A stretch of DNA of 64,000 nucleotides from Jiella flava (GCF_017349315.1 NZ_JAFMPP010000011.1:79919-143918), one strand, 5' to 3'; counted from the first letter of the stretch, positions 19,647 through 31,367 are shown. Notes: generated by a model not told the origin, from the sequence alone. Translations and numbers: made by a program.

Positions 19647-19837
19647 TTTGCCGCTTCCGTGTCCTGACCGGCTCTGCCGCCGACTTCGGAGCGGCGGCGG
19701 ATGCCGCGGGCTTCGAGGGTCTTCAACGCTCGGCGCTGGGTGCGAGCATCGAGAAGGATCCAGGCGAACAGCCCGGCGATCGCCACGGCAGAGATGCCAT
19801 AGGCGGCGGTGATGAAGGCAAAATATTCCGATTGCAT
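19643..19837 (-). CDS. ccmD: Haem exporter protein CcmD
   Basis: 64 residues with one membrane helix (FAFITAAYGISAVAIAGLFA) followed by a charged cytoplasmic tail (DARTQRRALKTLEARG), the standard CcmD form. The aromatic start SEYFAFITAAYG is typical. It releases holo-CcmE from CcmABC. ATG at 19837; overlaps ccmG by 4 bases and follows ccmC by 13. Confidence 0.92.
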   Translation of the reverse strand: MQSEYFAFITAAYGISAVAIAGLFAWILLDARTQRRALKTLEARGIRRRSEVGGRAGQDTEAAK

Positions 19838-19850
19838 GATCGTCTCCGGA

Positions 19851-20612
19851 TCAGGCCTCGGCACGTCGGGCGGCCAGCCGCGAGAGTGCGGCGACCCGCC
19901 TGCGCAAAATTTCGGTGCGCATCGCCGTCAGATGCAGCGCGAAAAACAGCACCGTGAAGCCGAGCGCCGAGATGAGCAGCGGCACCAGATAGGTCGCTGG
20001 CATCGCCGGACCGTTCATCCGCAACACGCTCGCCGGCTGATGCAGCGTGTTCCACCAGTCGACCGAGAATTTGATGATGGGGATATTGATAAAACCGACG
20101 AGCACCAGGATCGCAGCCGGCTTCGCCGCCTTGCCGGGTTCCTCCAGAGCGCGGGTCAGGGCGATCAGGCCGAGATACATGATGAACAGCACGAAGACGG
20201 AGGTCAGCCGCGCGTCCCACACCCACCATGTGCCCCACATCGGCCGGCCCCAGATCGAGCCGGTGATCAAGGCAAGTGCGGTGAACACCGCGCCGATCGG
20301 CGCCGCCGCCTTGATCGCGACATCGGCGAGCGGATGGCGCCAGACCAGCGTGCCGAGCGCCGAGACGCTCATCACCGTCCAGATCATCATGCAGAGCCAG
20401 GCGAAGGGCACGTGGATGAACATGATCTCGACCGTCGTGCCCTGCTGATAGTCCGGTGGGACCGTCAGCCCGAGACCGAGGCCGACGGCAATGCCCAGGA
20501 GCGCAACGGCGTAGAGCCAAGGCTGGACCTTGCCCGACAGATCGAGAAACCGCGTCGGGTTGGCGAGGATCGTGAAGCGAGACGACTTGGCGCCGGCGGA
20601 GAGGTCGGTCAT
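19851..20612 (-). CDS. ccmC: Haem transporter subunit CcmC
   Basis: 253 residues with six predicted membrane helices. The haem-handling tryptophan-rich motif is WGTWWVWDARLTS, with conserved His on the flanking loops (FIHVPFAWLCM). CcmC, with CcmD, loads haem onto CcmE. Unlike the usual arrangement, ccmB is not directly upstream; about 1.7 kb of other genes lies in between. Confidence 0.95.
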   Translation of the reverse strand: MTDLSAGAKSSRFTILANPTRFLDLSGKVQPWLYAVALLGIAVGLGLGLTVPPDYQQGTTVEIMFIHVPFAWLCMMIWTVMSVSALGTLVWRHPLADVAIKAAAPIGAVFTALALITGSIWGRPMWGTWWVWDARLTSVFVLFIMYLGLIALTRALEEPGKAAKPAAILVLVGFINIPIIKFSVDWWNTLHQPASVLRMNGPAMPATYLVPLLISALGFTVLFFALHLTAMRTEILRRRVAALSRLAARRAEA

Positions 20613-20788
20613 GGGGCGAGGTTAGAACCTCTTTAAGCGCGGGGCAAATGGAGGTTTTCCAATCTTTGCTCAGATCCTCCGCAACGGCACACAATGCCGT
20701 GATCGGTGGGGCGGTCGCCTGGCGGAGAGTAACTCCGGCGCCAGCCGAACAAAGCGGTCGGCGTCGCTGCCTTGCCTATCGCGGTGGC

Positions 20789-21577
20789 TTATCGCGCTTG
20801 GTCTGAGGAGCGCACCGCGACAATGAAAAGCCGCGGAAAGGCGAAAAGTGCCTTACCGTCGGCACGGACCGGATAGGCCTTGGCGATCCGAGTCGCATAG
20901 GCAGCGAGGAAATCGGTCTGCTCGGCGGAGTTCAGCAGATCGAGAAAGGGGCGCAGGCCTGTTGCCCGCACCCAGTCGATGATCGCCGCCGGCCCGGGAA
21001 GCACATGGCAATAGGTGGTGCGCCAGATGTCGATCGACGCGGCGTGGGGTGCAAGGAGATCGTAATAGGCCTCTGCGGTGAGAATACGGGCCCGGATCTT
21101 GTCCGCGTCGCCGATCTTGGCGGCAAAGCGCGGCTCGACCGCCGTCTCGCGCATCAGCCGATGGGAGGGCTCGTCGAGATTGTCCGGCATCTGCACGGCC
21201 AGCACGCCGCCCGGTGCGAGCGACGCCATCAGCTTTGGAAGCAGCCTCGCATGGTTCGGCAGCCATTGCAGGACGGCATTGGCAAAGACGAGGTCGGCGG
21301 GCGGTTCGGCCTGAAACGCGGCCACATCGCCACGCGTGAACTGCGCCTGCGGCAGCCGGGCGCGGGCTTTGGCGAGCATGTCCTGCGAGGTGTCGATCCC
21401 TTCGAGCTTGGCGGCCGGGTAGCGTTGCGCAATTAATTCGGTCGAGTTGCCGGGGCCGCAGCCGAGATCGACGGCCCGAGCCGGCACCTCAAGCGGCACC
21501 CGCGCCAAAAGCTCGGCCGCCGGCCGTGTGCGCTCGTCGGCAAAGCGCAGATAGAGGTCGGCATTCCAGTCGGTCAT
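20789..21577 (-). CDS. tam: Trans-aconitate 2-methyltransferase
   Basis: 262 residues of the class I SAM-dependent methyltransferase fold. The SAM loop is VDLGCGPGNST, followed by FANAVLQWLPNH and PGGVLAVQMPDN. The start MTDWNADLYLRFADERTRPA is a hallmark of Tam. The enzyme methylates trans-aconitate, a spontaneous by-product and inhibitor of aconitase; acnA lies 2.4 kb away, though in the other direction. I chose ATG at 21577 over a longer frame that has no homology. It interrupts the ccm cluster. Confidence 0.9.
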   Translation of the reverse strand: MTDWNADLYLRFADERTRPAAELLARVPLEVPARAVDLGCGPGNSTELIAQRYPAAKLEGIDTSQDMLAKARARLPQAQFTRGDVAAFQAEPPADLVFANAVLQWLPNHARLLPKLMASLAPGGVLAVQMPDNLDEPSHRLMRETAVEPRFAAKIGDADKIRARILTAEAYYDLLAPHAASIDIWRTTYCHVLPGPAAIIDWVRATGLRPFLDLLNSAEQTDFLAAYATRIAKAYPVRADGKALFAFPRLFIVAVRSSDQAR

Positions 21578-21691
21578 TGGGGGACAAACCTCGGAAGGGT
21601 GGCGGCGGAACACCCTCCGATAGGCGCAGCTGGCCTCAGATGCCAGCGCATTCAGCATCCCGGCTATAGCTGTTTCGGCCTCGCAATCGTC

Positions 21692-21993
21692 TCACGGATC
21701 CTCGATTGACTGGTCGTGGCTCCAATCCTCGTGGCTATGGCGGACGCGAATGATCAACACGCCAGTCTGCGTCCTGGTGTAGACGACGAGATGGGAACCA
21801 CAGGGATGGATACGGACCGGCGGCGTCAATTCGGTGCGTTCGCGGGCAAGGTCCGGAAGCGGGCCAGGACCTCGAAGCATTGTCGCAAGCGTGCATGATA
21901 ACGTGCTGCTTGTGCTGCTCCGAAGAAGCGAATGCTGTCGGCGTAGATCCGCTGGACGTCGTCCGCGGCTTTTTCCGTGAGCTTATAGGTCAT
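21692..21993 (-). pseudogene. ParE/RelE-type toxin, frameshifted
   Basis: The frame opens at ATG 21993 (MTYKLTEKAADDVQRIYADS) directly behind the antitoxin gene, which it overlaps by 11 bases, and reads as a RelE/ParE toxin up to CFEVLARF. It then shifts and stops. The missing C-terminal half continues in the next frame as PDLARERTELTPPVRIHP, then YTRTQTGVLIIRVRHSHEDW, exactly the strand-rich end expected of ParE. Loss of one C near 21853-21858 (TTCCGG where TTCCCGG is expected) explains the break. Either the toxin is inactivated or this is a base-calling error. Confidence 0.8.
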
Positions 21994-22243
21994 GTCCGGC
22001 TGGATCGATTCCCGCGGTGCGAAGAGCGGCCGCTTCGATTTCGTCCATCGAACGCGTACTGATGCCGCTTTCCAGTCCCTCGGTGACGAGCGCCTGCATC
22101 TGAGCGATCTTGACCGCGCGCTCCTGATCGCGGCGGATCAGATCGCGGACATAATCGCTGGCATTGCTGTATCGACCGGATCGAGCCTGAGCTTCGACCC
22201 ACTCCTTCATCGGATCGGGCAGGGAAACATTCATGGTCGCCAT
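21983..22243 (-). CDS. ParD-type ribbon-helix-helix antitoxin
   Basis: 86 residues. The N-terminal ATMNVSLPDPMKEWVEAQ and SNASDYVRDLIRRDQER form the ribbon-helix-helix DNA-binding domain of ParD/CC2985-type antitoxins. The acidic C-terminal tail would wrap the toxin. Start taken at ATG 22243; the longer frame upstream has no homology. It overlaps the frameshifted toxin gene by 11 bases. It lies 54 bases downstream of ccmB in the same direction, so it may be transcribed by read-through. Confidence 0.85.
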   Translation of the reverse strand: MATMNVSLPDPMKEWVEAQARSGRYSNASDYVRDLIRRDQERAVKIAQMQALVTEGLESGISTRSMDEIEAAALRTAGIDPAGHDL

Positions 22244-22297
22244 CGCAAAGCCTCCAGCTCGCATCATGCAATTGTTGGCAAAGTTTGCCAAGAGCCC

Positions 22298-22954
22298 TCA
22301 ATCCCCGCTCGCCTTCAGCGCCGCGGCGGCTGCCAATGGGCCAAGGGCACCGAAAAACAGGGTGAGAGCGCACAGAATCAGGAAGGGTGGCAGGAACGGG
22401 GCGGGGTCGGTGACGGCGCCATAGGTGGCCGAGACGCCGAAGATCAGCACCGGGATCGTCAGAGGCAGGACCAGCACCGAGACGAGCAGGCCGCCGCGGG
22501 GCAGGGCGACCGCGACCGCCGCGCCGACGGCGCCGATGAAGACGATGGCGGGGGTGCCGACGAAGAGCGTCAGCATGACGGCGAAGAGCGCCGTCGGCTG
22601 CAGCGCCAGGAACAGGCCGAGAAGCGGCGAAGCAAGCACCAGCGGCAGGCAGGACGCGGTCCACAGCGCCAGGCATTTTATGAGAACCACCAGCGGCATC
22701 GGCACCGGGCCGGCGATCAGCAGATCGAGCGTGCCGTCCTCGCGGTCGGCCTGGAACAACCGGTCGAGGGTGAGGAGTGTCGAGAGCAGCGCGCCGATCC
22801 ACAGGATCGCCGGGCCGATTCGCGACAACAGATTGAGATCGGGTCCGACGCCGAAGGGCACCGTCGCGATCACCGCGAGAAAGAAGATGACGGCGGTCAT
22901 GCCGCCGCCGCTGGAAAAGGCGAGTTTCAGATCGCGCCGGAACAGAGCCCTCAC
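22298..22954 (-). CDS. ccmB: Haem exporter subunit CcmB
   Basis: 218 residues with six hydrophobic helices. FQADREDGTLDLLIAGP is the cytoplasmic loop conserved in CcmB, and the protein ends in GPLAAAAALKASGD. The GTG start at 22954 overlaps the ccmA stop by 4 bases (GTGA). It is the membrane part of the CcmAB ABC complex that drives release of haem-loaded CcmE. Confidence 0.93.
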   Translation of the reverse strand: MRALFRRDLKLAFSSGGGMTAVIFFLAVIATVPFGVGPDLNLLSRIGPAILWIGALLSTLLTLDRLFQADREDGTLDLLIAGPVPMPLVVLIKCLALWTASCLPLVLASPLLGLFLALQPTALFAVMLTLFVGTPAIVFIGAVGAAVAVALPRGGLLVSVLVLPLTIPVLIFGVSATYGAVTDPAPFLPPFLILCALTLFFGALGPLAAAAALKASGD

Positions 22955-23646
22955 AGCCAGCCCTCGGCGGTGGCAAGATCCGCTTCGTCGATCGTCATCG
23001 CGGCCTCGCTTGCCGCGTCGCGGGCCGGAATGTGAAGGGTCTCGGCCTGGTCGAGGCCGAGCGGATGATGGGTCGCGGCAATCGCGATGCCGCCGGTTCG
23101 AAGATGATCGGCAACCATGCCGGCGAAGCGCTCCTGTGAGGCGAGATCAAGGGCCGCGGTCGGCTCGTCGAGGATCCAGACGGTCCGCCGCACCACCGCC
23201 AGGCGGGCCAGGCTTGCCCGCCGCTGCTGGCCGGCCGAGAGATAGCCGAAGGGCACATCGTCGATGCCGGCAAGGCCGACGGCGGCCAGCGCCGCGCTCG
23301 GGCGAAGGCCCGGTGCGCCGCCGAGATAGCGGGCCCAAAACGTCAGATTGTCGGCGATGGTGATCTGCGGCTTCATGCCATGGCGATGGCCGACATAATG
23401 GGCGACATCGGCCAGCCGCGCGGCCGGTTCGCCGTCGGCCGCAATCAAGCCGTTCAGGCGAATCGCCCCGCCGACCGGCCTCAGCAGACCGGCAAGGGTG
23501 CGCAAAAGGGTGGATTTTCCCGCCCCGTTCGGGCCGGTGACGACGAGCGCTTCGCCTGCCTTCACCGCGATTTCGAAGGGGCCGGCGACGGCCGTTTCTG
23601 CTCGTCCAACGATCAGTGCGTCGAGCGCAACCTGGCTGGATGTCAC
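22951..23646 (-). CDS. ccmA: Haem exporter ATP-binding subunit CcmA
   Basis: 231 residues from a GTG at 23646. Walker A is GPNGAGKST, the signature is LSAGQQRR and Walker B is [32 protein letters not shown] is a CcmA-specific stretch. A TTG 11 codons further upstream would also open the frame but adds unrelated residues. Divergent from acnA, with about 320 bases between them that should hold both promoters. Confidence 0.93.
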   Translation of the reverse strand: MTSSQVALDALIVGRAETAVAGPFEIAVKAGEALVVTGPNGAGKSTLLRTLAGLLRPVGGAIRLNGLIAADGEPAARLADVAHYVGHRHGMKPQITIADNLTFWARYLGGAPGLRPSAALAAVGLAGIDDVPFGYLSAGQQRRASLARLAVVRRTVWILDEPTAALDLASQERFAGMVADHLRTGGIAIAATHHPLGLDQAETLHIPARDAASEAAMTIDEADLATAEGWL

Positions 23647-23970
23647 GCGATTGCCTTTGTGATCAGGGCGTTGCGCCAAATCGATGCAGAGTCGGCCCGG
23701 CGGATGCTGCGCCCTGTCATATTTTGTCGCCTTTGTTCTCCGCGGGCCTTTATAGCCATTACAAACTTCCCTATAACCCGCTCAGCCACTCCAGCGACCG
23801 GCGTGGACAATTCAAGCGCCGATCTCATGGCGCCCGCATCGGCACCGACGGGCGTCAGGGCGGACAGCGGAAATGGTCGTACCCGCATCTTCGAGCGCGC
23901 TGATCCGCGGCGCATGAAGGCCGTTCGCCCTTCGGACTATTTTATCGGTTCGAGAAGGAATGTGAGCCTC

Positions 23971-26724
<2,754 letters not shown>

Positions 26725-26803
26725 GCGATGCTGTGACGGCTCGTTCCGCGACCCGTCACAGGTGCCGCGATCGATAAATCGGCGCGTTGAAAATCATGAT
26801 CAT

Positions 26804-26835
26804 GGGGCCGGGCGGCGATGTCGCTCGGCCCTTTC
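26804..26835 (+). terminator. Terminator after acnA
   Basis: GGGCCGGGCGGC can pair with GTCGCTCGGCCC (two G-T pairs) around a tiny loop and is followed by TTTCTC, 80 bases after the acnA stop. The remainder of the 370-base gap to the next gene shows nothing else definite. Confidence 0.6.
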
Positions 26836-27091
26836 TCATCGTGATCCCGCGGGTCGAACTTATCGGATGCTTTGCGGGAGCAAACGCATTTTTCACCCGC
26901 AATTGACTAGCCCGTGTCTGGCTTGATCCCTTAGGGTCCGACGCGGAAAGGGTTTCTGTTCACATGCATTCCACGTCTGCCGTCGATCCAACCATTCCCA
27001 GCGGCGTCACCTCACCACCTTCGCGGGCCCAAGCCGATTCCGAACGACGGATGGCCGGTGGCTGGCCGCGTCGTGAAAGGGTTTTTGCCTG

Positions 27092-27892
27092 ATGCGGGAT
27101 TTGGGACAGCGACCCCACGTCCGACGGATGCGCCCGGTCATGGCCGCGGCGATCGCCGTTCTTTTGCCCACCGCTTTGGCCTTTGGCGGCGAGCGGACGA
27201 AACAGCAAATCACCCATGTCCTGGAGCTCTTCACCAGCCAGGGGTGCTCCTCCTGCCCGCCGGCGGACGCGTTTCTCGCCGAGCAGGTCGACAAGCCACA
27301 CGTTCTCGCTCTTTCCTATCATGTCGACTATTGGGACTATATCGGCTGGCGCGATACCTTCGGCTCGGAGCACAACGATGATCGCCAAGCCGCCTACGCC
27401 AAGGCTTTCGCCAACAAGATGGTCTATACGCCGCAGCTGATCATCAACGGCCATGTCGACTTGGTCGGCTCGCACATCGCCAAGATCGAAAGGACGATGG
27501 CCGAAGGCGGGCTCGCCACCGGGCCCGGCGCAGCCAGCCTCAGCGTTCGGCGGATCGGCGACAGCATTCACATCAGCGCCCACGACGTGGCAACGCCGCC
27601 GGGCGCCCGCAAGCCCATGCTTGTGCTCGTGAATTTCGGTGATGTGGCGACGGTGGCGGTCGATCGCGGTGAGAACCAGGGTAAGACGCTGGTTTCTGTC
27701 CATCCCGTCCGAAGCTGGCAACTGATGGGCATGGTCGGTGCCGAAGGCATGGAGGTCGACATGCCGCTCTCCTCGATCATCCACGATGGCGCCAAGACCT
27801 ATGGCTGCGCGGTGCTTTTGCAGGCCGTGAAGTCCGATGGAAGTCCCGGTCCGATCCTGGCGGCGACGCAGATCGAGATCGATCCGAACTGA
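27092..27892 (+). CDS. DUF1223 thioredoxin-like protein, probably exported
   Basis: 266 residues. A basic N-terminus and a hydrophobic stretch (PVMAAAIAVLLPTALAFGG) suggest export. The DUF1223 core begins LELFTSQGCSSCPPADAFL, with a CSSC dithiol pair like a thioredoxin, and HVDYWDYIGWRD follows, a signature of the family. The reaction is unknown; a thiol redox role is inferred only from the fold. The gene follows acnA, as is often seen in rhizobia, but is separated by a likely terminator and so probably has its own promoter. Confidence 0.8.
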   Translation: MRDLGQRPHVRRMRPVMAAAIAVLLPTALAFGGERTKQQITHVLELFTSQGCSSCPPADAFLAEQVDKPHVLALSYHVDYWDYIGWRDTFGSEHNDDRQAAYAKAFANKMVYTPQLIINGHVDLVGSHIAKIERTMAEGGLATGPGAASLSVRRIGDSIHISAHDVATPPGARKPMLVLVNFGDVATVAVDRGENQGKTLVSVHPVRSWQLMGMVGAEGMEVDMPLSSIIHDGAKTYGCAVLLQAVKSDGSPGPILAATQIEIDPN

Positions 27893-27951
27893 GACGGCGT
27901 TGAGGGTCGCGCGTGGCTGCGGGCTGCGCGTCGGCGCCATGCCTCGGCGCG

Positions 27952-28044
27952 CCGCGTGTCCGATAGGACGCACAAAGGACGCGCATTCTGCTTGAGTCTC
28001 AGCATCGGCCCGAAAGTCGATTTCGATTCTCGGGCCGATTCTGT
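27952..28044 (-). repeat. Dispersed palindromic repeat, copy C (degenerate)
   Basis: Read on the minus strand it starts ACAGAATCGGCCCGAGAATC and ends in a weak palindrome CGTCCTATCGGACACG. It aligns end to end with the copies at 29345 and 59079 but has more mismatches. It lies in the gap between the convergent DUF1223 gene and the 2-hydroxyacid dehydrogenase gene, where it may also fold as a terminator-like hairpin. Confidence 0.65.
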
Positions 28045-28059
28045 CGCCACGTCAGTGAA

Positions 28060-29061
28060 TCAGTGCCGTCCCGGTAGGATCCGATCCGGCGGGCGATGGC
28101 CGTCCATCAGCGTGCGGATGTTGATGATCACCTTCTCGCCCATCTCGATGCGGCCTTCGAGCGTTGCCGATCCCATGTGCGGCAACAGCACGACGCGGTT
28201 TTCCTCGGCGAGCCGCAGCAGCTTCTTCGAAACCGTCGGTTCCTGCTCGAAGACGTCGAGCCCGGCGCCGGCGATCGCGTCATTTTCGATCGCCGCGACG
28301 AGAGCCGCCTCGTCGATCACCTCGCCGCGGGCGGTGTTGACCACGAAGGCGTGTGGCTGGATCAGCGCCAGACGGCGCGCCGACAACAGGTGATAGGTGG
28401 CAGGCGTATAGGGACAATTGACCGAGATGATGTCCATGCGAGCGAGCATCTGGTCGAGACTTTCCCAATAGATGGCGCCGAGCTCGGCCTCGGTTCTGGG
28501 GCTCACGCGTTGGCGATTGTGGTAATGGATTTCGAGGCCGAATGCCTTGGCGCGCCGGGCGACGGCGGTGCCGATCCGCCCCATGCCGACGATGCCGAGT
28601 TTCTTGCCCCAGATCCGCCGGCCGAGCATCCAGGTCGGCGACCAGCCAGGCCAGCGCCCGCCCGCCACCAGCCGTGTTCCACCCTCGACCAGCCGGCGCG
28701 GCACGGCGAGAATCAGCGCCATGGTCATGTCGGCGGTGTCCTCGTTGAGGACATTCGGCGTGTTGGTCACATAGAGATTGCGCGCCAGGGCGGCCTCGAC
28801 GTCGATGTTGTCGATGCCGTTGCCATAATTGGCGATCAGTTTCAGCCGCTCCCCGGCCTGCTCGATCACAGACCGATCGATGCGATCGGTGACGGTCGGC
28901 ACCAGGACATCGGCCTCGCGCACCGCGGCGACAAGCTCGGGCTGCGACATCGGCCGGTCGGTCATGTTGACGCGGGTGTCGAACAGCTCGCGCATGCGGT
29001 TCTCGACCGTGTCGGGCAGCTTGCGCGTCAGGACCACGATTGGCTTGCTGCGCTCGTCCAT
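28060..29061 (-). CDS. D-2-hydroxyacid dehydrogenase (glyoxylate/hydroxypyruvate reductase type)
   Basis: 333 residues. The NAD-binding loop GIVGMGRIGTAVARR is in the middle. Catalytic residues appear in order: Arg in VVNTARGEVIDE, Glu in LDVFEQEP and His in LLPHMGSAT. The overall form matches rhizobial GyaR-like glyoxylate reductases. I chose ATG at 29061 because GGAAAGGCGAG precedes it; an ATG ten codons earlier is possible. The exact substrate remains open. Confidence 0.85.
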   Translation of the reverse strand: MDERSKPIVVLTRKLPDTVENRMRELFDTRVNMTDRPMSQPELVAAVREADVLVPTVTDRIDRSVIEQAGERLKLIANYGNGIDNIDVEAALARNLYVTNTPNVLNEDTADMTMALILAVPRRLVEGGTRLVAGGRWPGWSPTWMLGRRIWGKKLGIVGMGRIGTAVARRAKAFGLEIHYHNRQRVSPRTEAELGAIYWESLDQMLARMDIISVNCPYTPATYHLLSARRLALIQPHAFVVNTARGEVIDEAALVAAIENDAIAGAGLDVFEQEPTVSKKLLRLAEENRVVLLPHMGSATLEGRIEMGEKVIINIRTLMDGHRPPDRILPGRH

Positions 29062-29344
29062 CGCTCGCCTTTCCGGCTTATTCCAGGCCATCGGCTCGAA
29101 AATCTGGATCGATCTTCAAACAAGCCGTGATGTTCACAGTCAATGCCTTCGAACATTTGCTGCGCGCTCATGGGCGTGCAGGGCGTTCGCAAGGGGTTGT
29201 TAACCGAACCAGTCGATTATTCCGGGCTATGCCGATGGTCCTTCCTAGCAGTCGAGCGGCGGGAAAAAAAGTTCCGCTCCGCGCCGTGATCGTCCGTCGG
29301 TTCATCAAGCGTCTGGCCGTGGTGGATGTGTCGTCTCGGCCGCT

Positions 29345-29444
29345 ACAGCATCGGCCCGAAAATCGGAATCGATTTTCGGCAAAGCACGATGCGTCGATTC
29401 AAAGGGTGAGAGCGCCCTGCGTCCGATCGGACGCAGGGCGCTCT
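29345..29444 (+). repeat. Dispersed palindromic repeat, copy A
   Basis: A 100-base element. It starts ACAGCATCGGCCCGAAAATC, contains the inner hairpin CCGAAAATCGGAATCGATTTTCGG region, and ends in a perfect 36-base palindrome at 29409-29444 centred on GTCCGATCGGAC. Copies B and C share the same order of blocks. The palindrome ends one base before the AAGGAG ribosome binding site of the SH3 protein gene, so as RNA it would form an 18-pair stem touching that site. Confidence 0.88.
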
Positions 29445-29458
29445 AAGGAGAAGCCGTC

Positions 29459-30007
29459 ATGTCGTCCACTGTCCTTCGTTCCGTCATCCGCCGCTCGCTG
29501 CTCGGGCTCGCCGCGCTGGCGATCGCCGCTCCGGCGATCCCGCCGGTGGCGTGGTCGGTCGAACTCGGCCCAGTCTCCAAGCTGCCGCTGCCGCGTTATG
29601 TCAGTCTCAAGGCGGCGCGGGTGAATGCCCGCATCGGACCTGGCCGCGACTATCCCGTTACCTGGCTCTATCTGAAGCCCGGTCTGCCGGTCGAGGTGAT
29701 CCAGGAATATGAGCTGTGGCGGCGAATTCGCGACTCCGAGGGCTCTGAGGGCTGGGTCTATCATTCCTTGCTGTCCGGCGATCGCACCGCCATCGCGGCG
29801 CCCTGGCTGAAGGGCAAGGCGACGATGATCGACGTTCACTCCAGCCCGGCGCTCGATGCGCCCCTGGTCGCTCGGCTCGAGCCCGGCGTCGTCTCCAAGG
29901 TCGACGAATGCAGCTCGGGATGGTGCGAGATCACGGTTTCCGAGCGAGATGGCTATGTGCGCCAGGACGATATCTGGGGCGTCTATCCCGACGAGAAGAT
30001 CGACTGA
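29459..30007 (+). CDS. Exported protein with two bacterial SH3 domains
   Basis: 182 residues. The N-terminus VIRRSLLGLAALAIAAPA is a signal sequence with a twin-arginine look. Two SH3b-type repeats follow: about 45-112 (SLKAARVNARIGPGRDYPV through GSEGWVYHSLLSG) and about 115-175 (ATMIDVHSSPALDAP through RDGYVRQDDIWG). Such domains bind cell-wall peptides or proteins in the periplasm. The gene next to a GyaR-like dehydrogenase is a conserved rhizobial neighbourhood. The AAGGAG site lies directly behind the palindrome of repeat copy A. Confidence 0.85.
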   Translation: MSSTVLRSVIRRSLLGLAALAIAAPAIPPVAWSVELGPVSKLPLPRYVSLKAARVNARIGPGRDYPVTWLYLKPGLPVEVIQEYELWRRIRDSEGSEGWVYHSLLSGDRTAIAAPWLKGKATMIDVHSSPALDAPLVARLEPGVVSKVDECSSGWCEITVSERDGYVRQDDIWGVYPDEKID

Positions 30008-30181
30008 TTTCACGATCGCTCGGCGGGCTCAGTAAGGTGCGTCCCGTCGCACGCACGACACGCTCGGCGATGGCGGCATGGGCAGCCGATCCGCAAGGGA
30101 CCGGCTTTTCGTTCGTCTGCGGTAGCCAGCGCGCCTGAGAAACGATACCGGTGCGCCACTGGCAATCAGACGGACAGCACC

Positions 30182-31186
30182 ATGGCGGAATACGACCTTC
30201 TCACCATCGGCAACGCCATCGTCGACGTGATCGCGCGCGGCGACGACGCTTTTCTTGCAAAAGAAGGGATCCAGAAAGGCGGCATGACGCTGGTCGATGC
30301 CGAGCGGGCCGAGCATCTTTACGCGGCGATGGGACCGGGCGTCGAAACCTCAGGCGGCAGCGCCGGCAACACCATCGCCGGCCTCGCGAGCCTTGGCGGC
30401 AAAGGCGCCTATTTCGGCAAGGTCGCCGACGACCAGCTCGGCGCGATCTTCACCCATGACATTCGCTCGCTGGGCGTTGCCTACGATACCAAGCCGCTCG
30501 CTAAGGAGCCGCCGACGGCCCGCTGCATGGTGGTGGTGACGCCGGACGGCGAACGCTCGATGAACACCTATCTCGGTGCCTGCGTCGAGCTCGGCCCCGA
30601 GGACATCGACGAAGCCGTCGTCGCAGCGTCGAAGGTCACCTATTTCGAGGGCTATCTCTGGGATCCGCCGCGCGCTAAAGAAGCGATCGTCAAGGCCGCG
30701 AGAATCGCCAAGGCCCACGGCCGATCGATGGCGATGACGTTGTCGGACGCCTTCTGCGTGCATCGCTATCGGGCCGAATTTCTCGATCTTCTGCGCTCCG
30801 GCACGGTCGGTATCGTCTTCGCCAATGAGGCGGAGGTCTTGGCGCTCTACGAAACCGAGGATTTCGACGCGGCCTGCGCCCAACTGGCCAAGGACGCGCC
30901 GCAATTTGCCGTCGTCACGCGCTCTGAGAAGGGCTGCGTGGTGCTCGAGGGCGACGAGCAAATCGCGGTTTCGGGGCAATCGATCGACAGACTCATCGAC
31001 ACAACCGGGGCGGGCGACCTGTTTGCGGCGGGATTTTTGCGCGGCTATACGCTCGGCCTTGATCACGAAGCCTCGGCGCGCCTCGGTGTGGCTGCCGCAA
31101 GCCACATCATCCAGCAGATCGGTCCCCGGCCGCAAACCCCGCTCAGCGATCTTCCGGCGGTGAAAGCCATTCTCGGCGCTGCTTGA
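30182..31186 (+). CDS. Adenosine kinase-like PfkB-family kinase
   Basis: 334 residues. The first signature is TSGGSAGNTIAGLASLGG and the second is DTTGAGDLFAAGFLRG with the catalytic Asp. The start MAEYDLLTIGNAIVDVIA and the overall length match the adenosine kinases common in alphaproteobacteria. It would phosphorylate adenosine, for instance after S-adenosylhomocysteine hydrolysis; other nucleosides or sugars cannot be excluded. Stands alone, ATG at 30182. Confidence 0.85.
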   Translation: MAEYDLLTIGNAIVDVIARGDDAFLAKEGIQKGGMTLVDAERAEHLYAAMGPGVETSGGSAGNTIAGLASLGGKGAYFGKVADDQLGAIFTHDIRSLGVAYDTKPLAKEPPTARCMVVVTPDGERSMNTYLGACVELGPEDIDEAVVAASKVTYFEGYLWDPPRAKEAIVKAARIAKAHGRSMAMTLSDAFCVHRYRAEFLDLLRSGTVGIVFANEAEVLALYETEDFDAACAQLAKDAPQFAVVTRSEKGCVVLEGDEQIAVSGQSIDRLIDTTGAGDLFAAGFLRGYTLGLDHEASARLGVAAASHIIQQIGPRPQTPLSDLPAVKAILGAA

Positions 31187-31367
31187 GACGGCTTGCCACG
31201 GGTGGGCGTGGTGGGCTGCCACCCGCCTTTCGGCTCTGTCCGGTGCCGGCGCGGCACGCAGTCTTGAGATGGAGACCACATTCATAAGCCACCTCATCGG
31301 CGGCTGTGCGTGACCGAGATGTCGTGAATGCCTCTGACGCTGGTCGGCAAGCCAGCCGAGCCGCGCG

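Noticed and set aside
23380..23970. N-terminal extension of the acnA frame
   Set aside because: The frame overlaps ccmA on the other strand; AcnA homology starts only at 23971, next to a good ribosome binding site.
28002..28035. Hairpin downstream of the DUF1223 gene considered as a plain terminator
   Set aside because: It aligns with the wider dispersed repeat and lacks a T-run, so I list it as repeat copy C.
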